From assembly GCA_947623795.1 (NCBI GenBank), contig CANQHS010000055.1, positions 1 through 5,131 of the forward strand: a stretch of DNA of 5,131 nucleotides, written 5' to 3'. The notes below the pieces were generated by a model, which made no database searches, was not told where the DNA came from, and saw nothing but the letters and a program-made list of their open reading frames with translations. The first letter of the stretch is position 1. The number at the start of each line of letters is the position of its first letter. This DNA is from an uncultured Clostridia bacterium. GTDB lineage: Bacteria > Bacillota > Clostridia > Christensenellales > UBA1242. This document shows positions 4,952 to 5,131 of this stretch, piece after piece. The translations under genes and the position numbers were made by a program.

Positions 4952-4979
4952 TTGACAAATCGCAATTTTTTGTTATAAT
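4952..4979 (+). promoter_or_regulatory. Consensus extended -10 promoter of lepA
   Basis: A perfect -35 TTGACA (4952-4957) and a perfect -10 TATAAT (4974-4979) are 16 bases apart, with TG at 4971-4972 making an extended -10. Transcription is expected about 7 bases after the -10, that is at or next to the A of the lepA ATG (4986). The mRNA would then be leaderless. No Shine-Dalgarno is present. Confidence 0.88.
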
Positions 4980-4985
4980 AACTTT

Positions 4986-5131
4986 ATGGCTAACAGAGAT
5001 AAGATACGCAATTTTTGTATTGTGGCACACATTGATCATGGCAAATCCACGCTTGCAGATAGGCTTATGGAGCAAACCGGCACTGTGCTAAAACGTGATA
5101 TGGAAGACCAATTGCTGGATAGCATGGACAT
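4986..5131 (+). CDS. lepA: Elongation factor 4 (LepA) GTPase, N-terminal part, cut by the right window edge
   Basis: LepA/EF4 is a ribosome-binding translational GTPase related to EF-G, implicated in back-translocation and in 30S biogenesis. The first 48 codons are present. They give MANRDKIRNFCIVAHIDHGK followed by STLADRL, the P-loop (G1) of translational GTPases in the LepA form. MEDQLLDSMD follows, the LepA-specific stretch leading into switch I. The ATG at 4986 matches the family start exactly (short lead before IRNF). There is no ribosome binding site, and the promoter -10 ends six bases upstream. It is divergent from sigK. In many Clostridia lepA lies near sporulation genes such as gpr and spoIIP, so a sporulation neighbour is not surprising. 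Confidence 0.96.
   Translation, partial: MANRDKIRNFCIVAHIDHGKSTLADRLMEQTGTVLKRDMEDQLLDSMD

Larger units (their letters stand above)
4655..4985. other. Repeat-filled intergenic region between divergent sigK and lepA
   Basis: These 331 bases hold no believable gene. From the sigK side they contain the sigK ribosome binding site (4659-4665), nested palindrome copy B (4700-4794), the GTGGGG hairpin module (4804-4836), a repeat with CTCAGAATGACA (4857-4892), an A/G-rich then T-rich stretch (4921-4950) and the lepA promoter (4952-4979). I found no convincing sigma-E/K type promoter for sigK. CATATATA at 4671-4678 on the minus strand is only a loose match, without a matching -35. Confidence 0.7.

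Overview
The window is AT-rich bacterial DNA, and its gene content points to a spore-forming lineage of Firmicutes, probably Clostridia. The evidence is a sporulation sigma factor of the SigK family, a type A-like RNase P RNA, a der-plsY neighbourhood, and Gram-positive style promoters and terminators. The exact taxon is an inference. The multi-copy intergenic repeats would suit an uncultured gut Clostridia-type genome, but the sequence alone does not prove that.

Layout, left to right. (1) The 3' end of der (ribosome-assembly GTPase, 1-518). It is followed by a near-perfect second copy of its last 36 bases, then an intrinsic terminator. (2) plsY (acyl-phosphate glycerol-3-phosphate acyltransferase, 690-1349). 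(3) A 136-base gap filled by a hairpin-rich repeat (copy A) that runs into the Shine-Dalgarno and TTG start of tatD (1486-2256). (4) A more AT-rich gene for a cytoplasmic transglutaminase-like protein with an unrecognised N-terminal region (2305-3384), with its own promoter and a strong terminator. (5) rnpB, the RNase P RNA (about 3528-3870), with a consensus promoter and a terminator whose T-tract touches the convergent sigK stop codon. (6) sigK on the minus strand (3930-4654), complete except for one missing base in a homopolymer. (7) A 331-base intergenic region packed with repeats, including copy B of the same structured element, oriented toward sigK. (8) The start of lepA (elongation factor 4), leftward end at 4986, with an almost perfect promoter ending 6 bases before the ATG.

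The recognisable genes are mostly housekeeping: ribosome assembly and translation (der, lepA), phospholipid synthesis (plsY), DNA/metal-dependent hydrolase (tatD), tRNA processing (rnpB) and late mother-cell sporulation (sigK). They do not form one pathway.

The most unusual content is non-coding. A nested stem-loop of about 75 bases occurs twice. Its internal-loop sequences are conserved and its stems differ by compensating changes. Each copy is preceded by a GGGTCCCCAC...GTGGGG hairpin and each lies upstream of, and co-oriented with, a gene (tatD, sigK). In copy A the outer stem would pair both the Shine-Dalgarno and the start codon of tatD. Other points are the -1 slippery heptamer at the sigK frame break, probable leaderless transcription of lepA (and possibly plsY and the transglutaminase gene), and the duplicated der tail.
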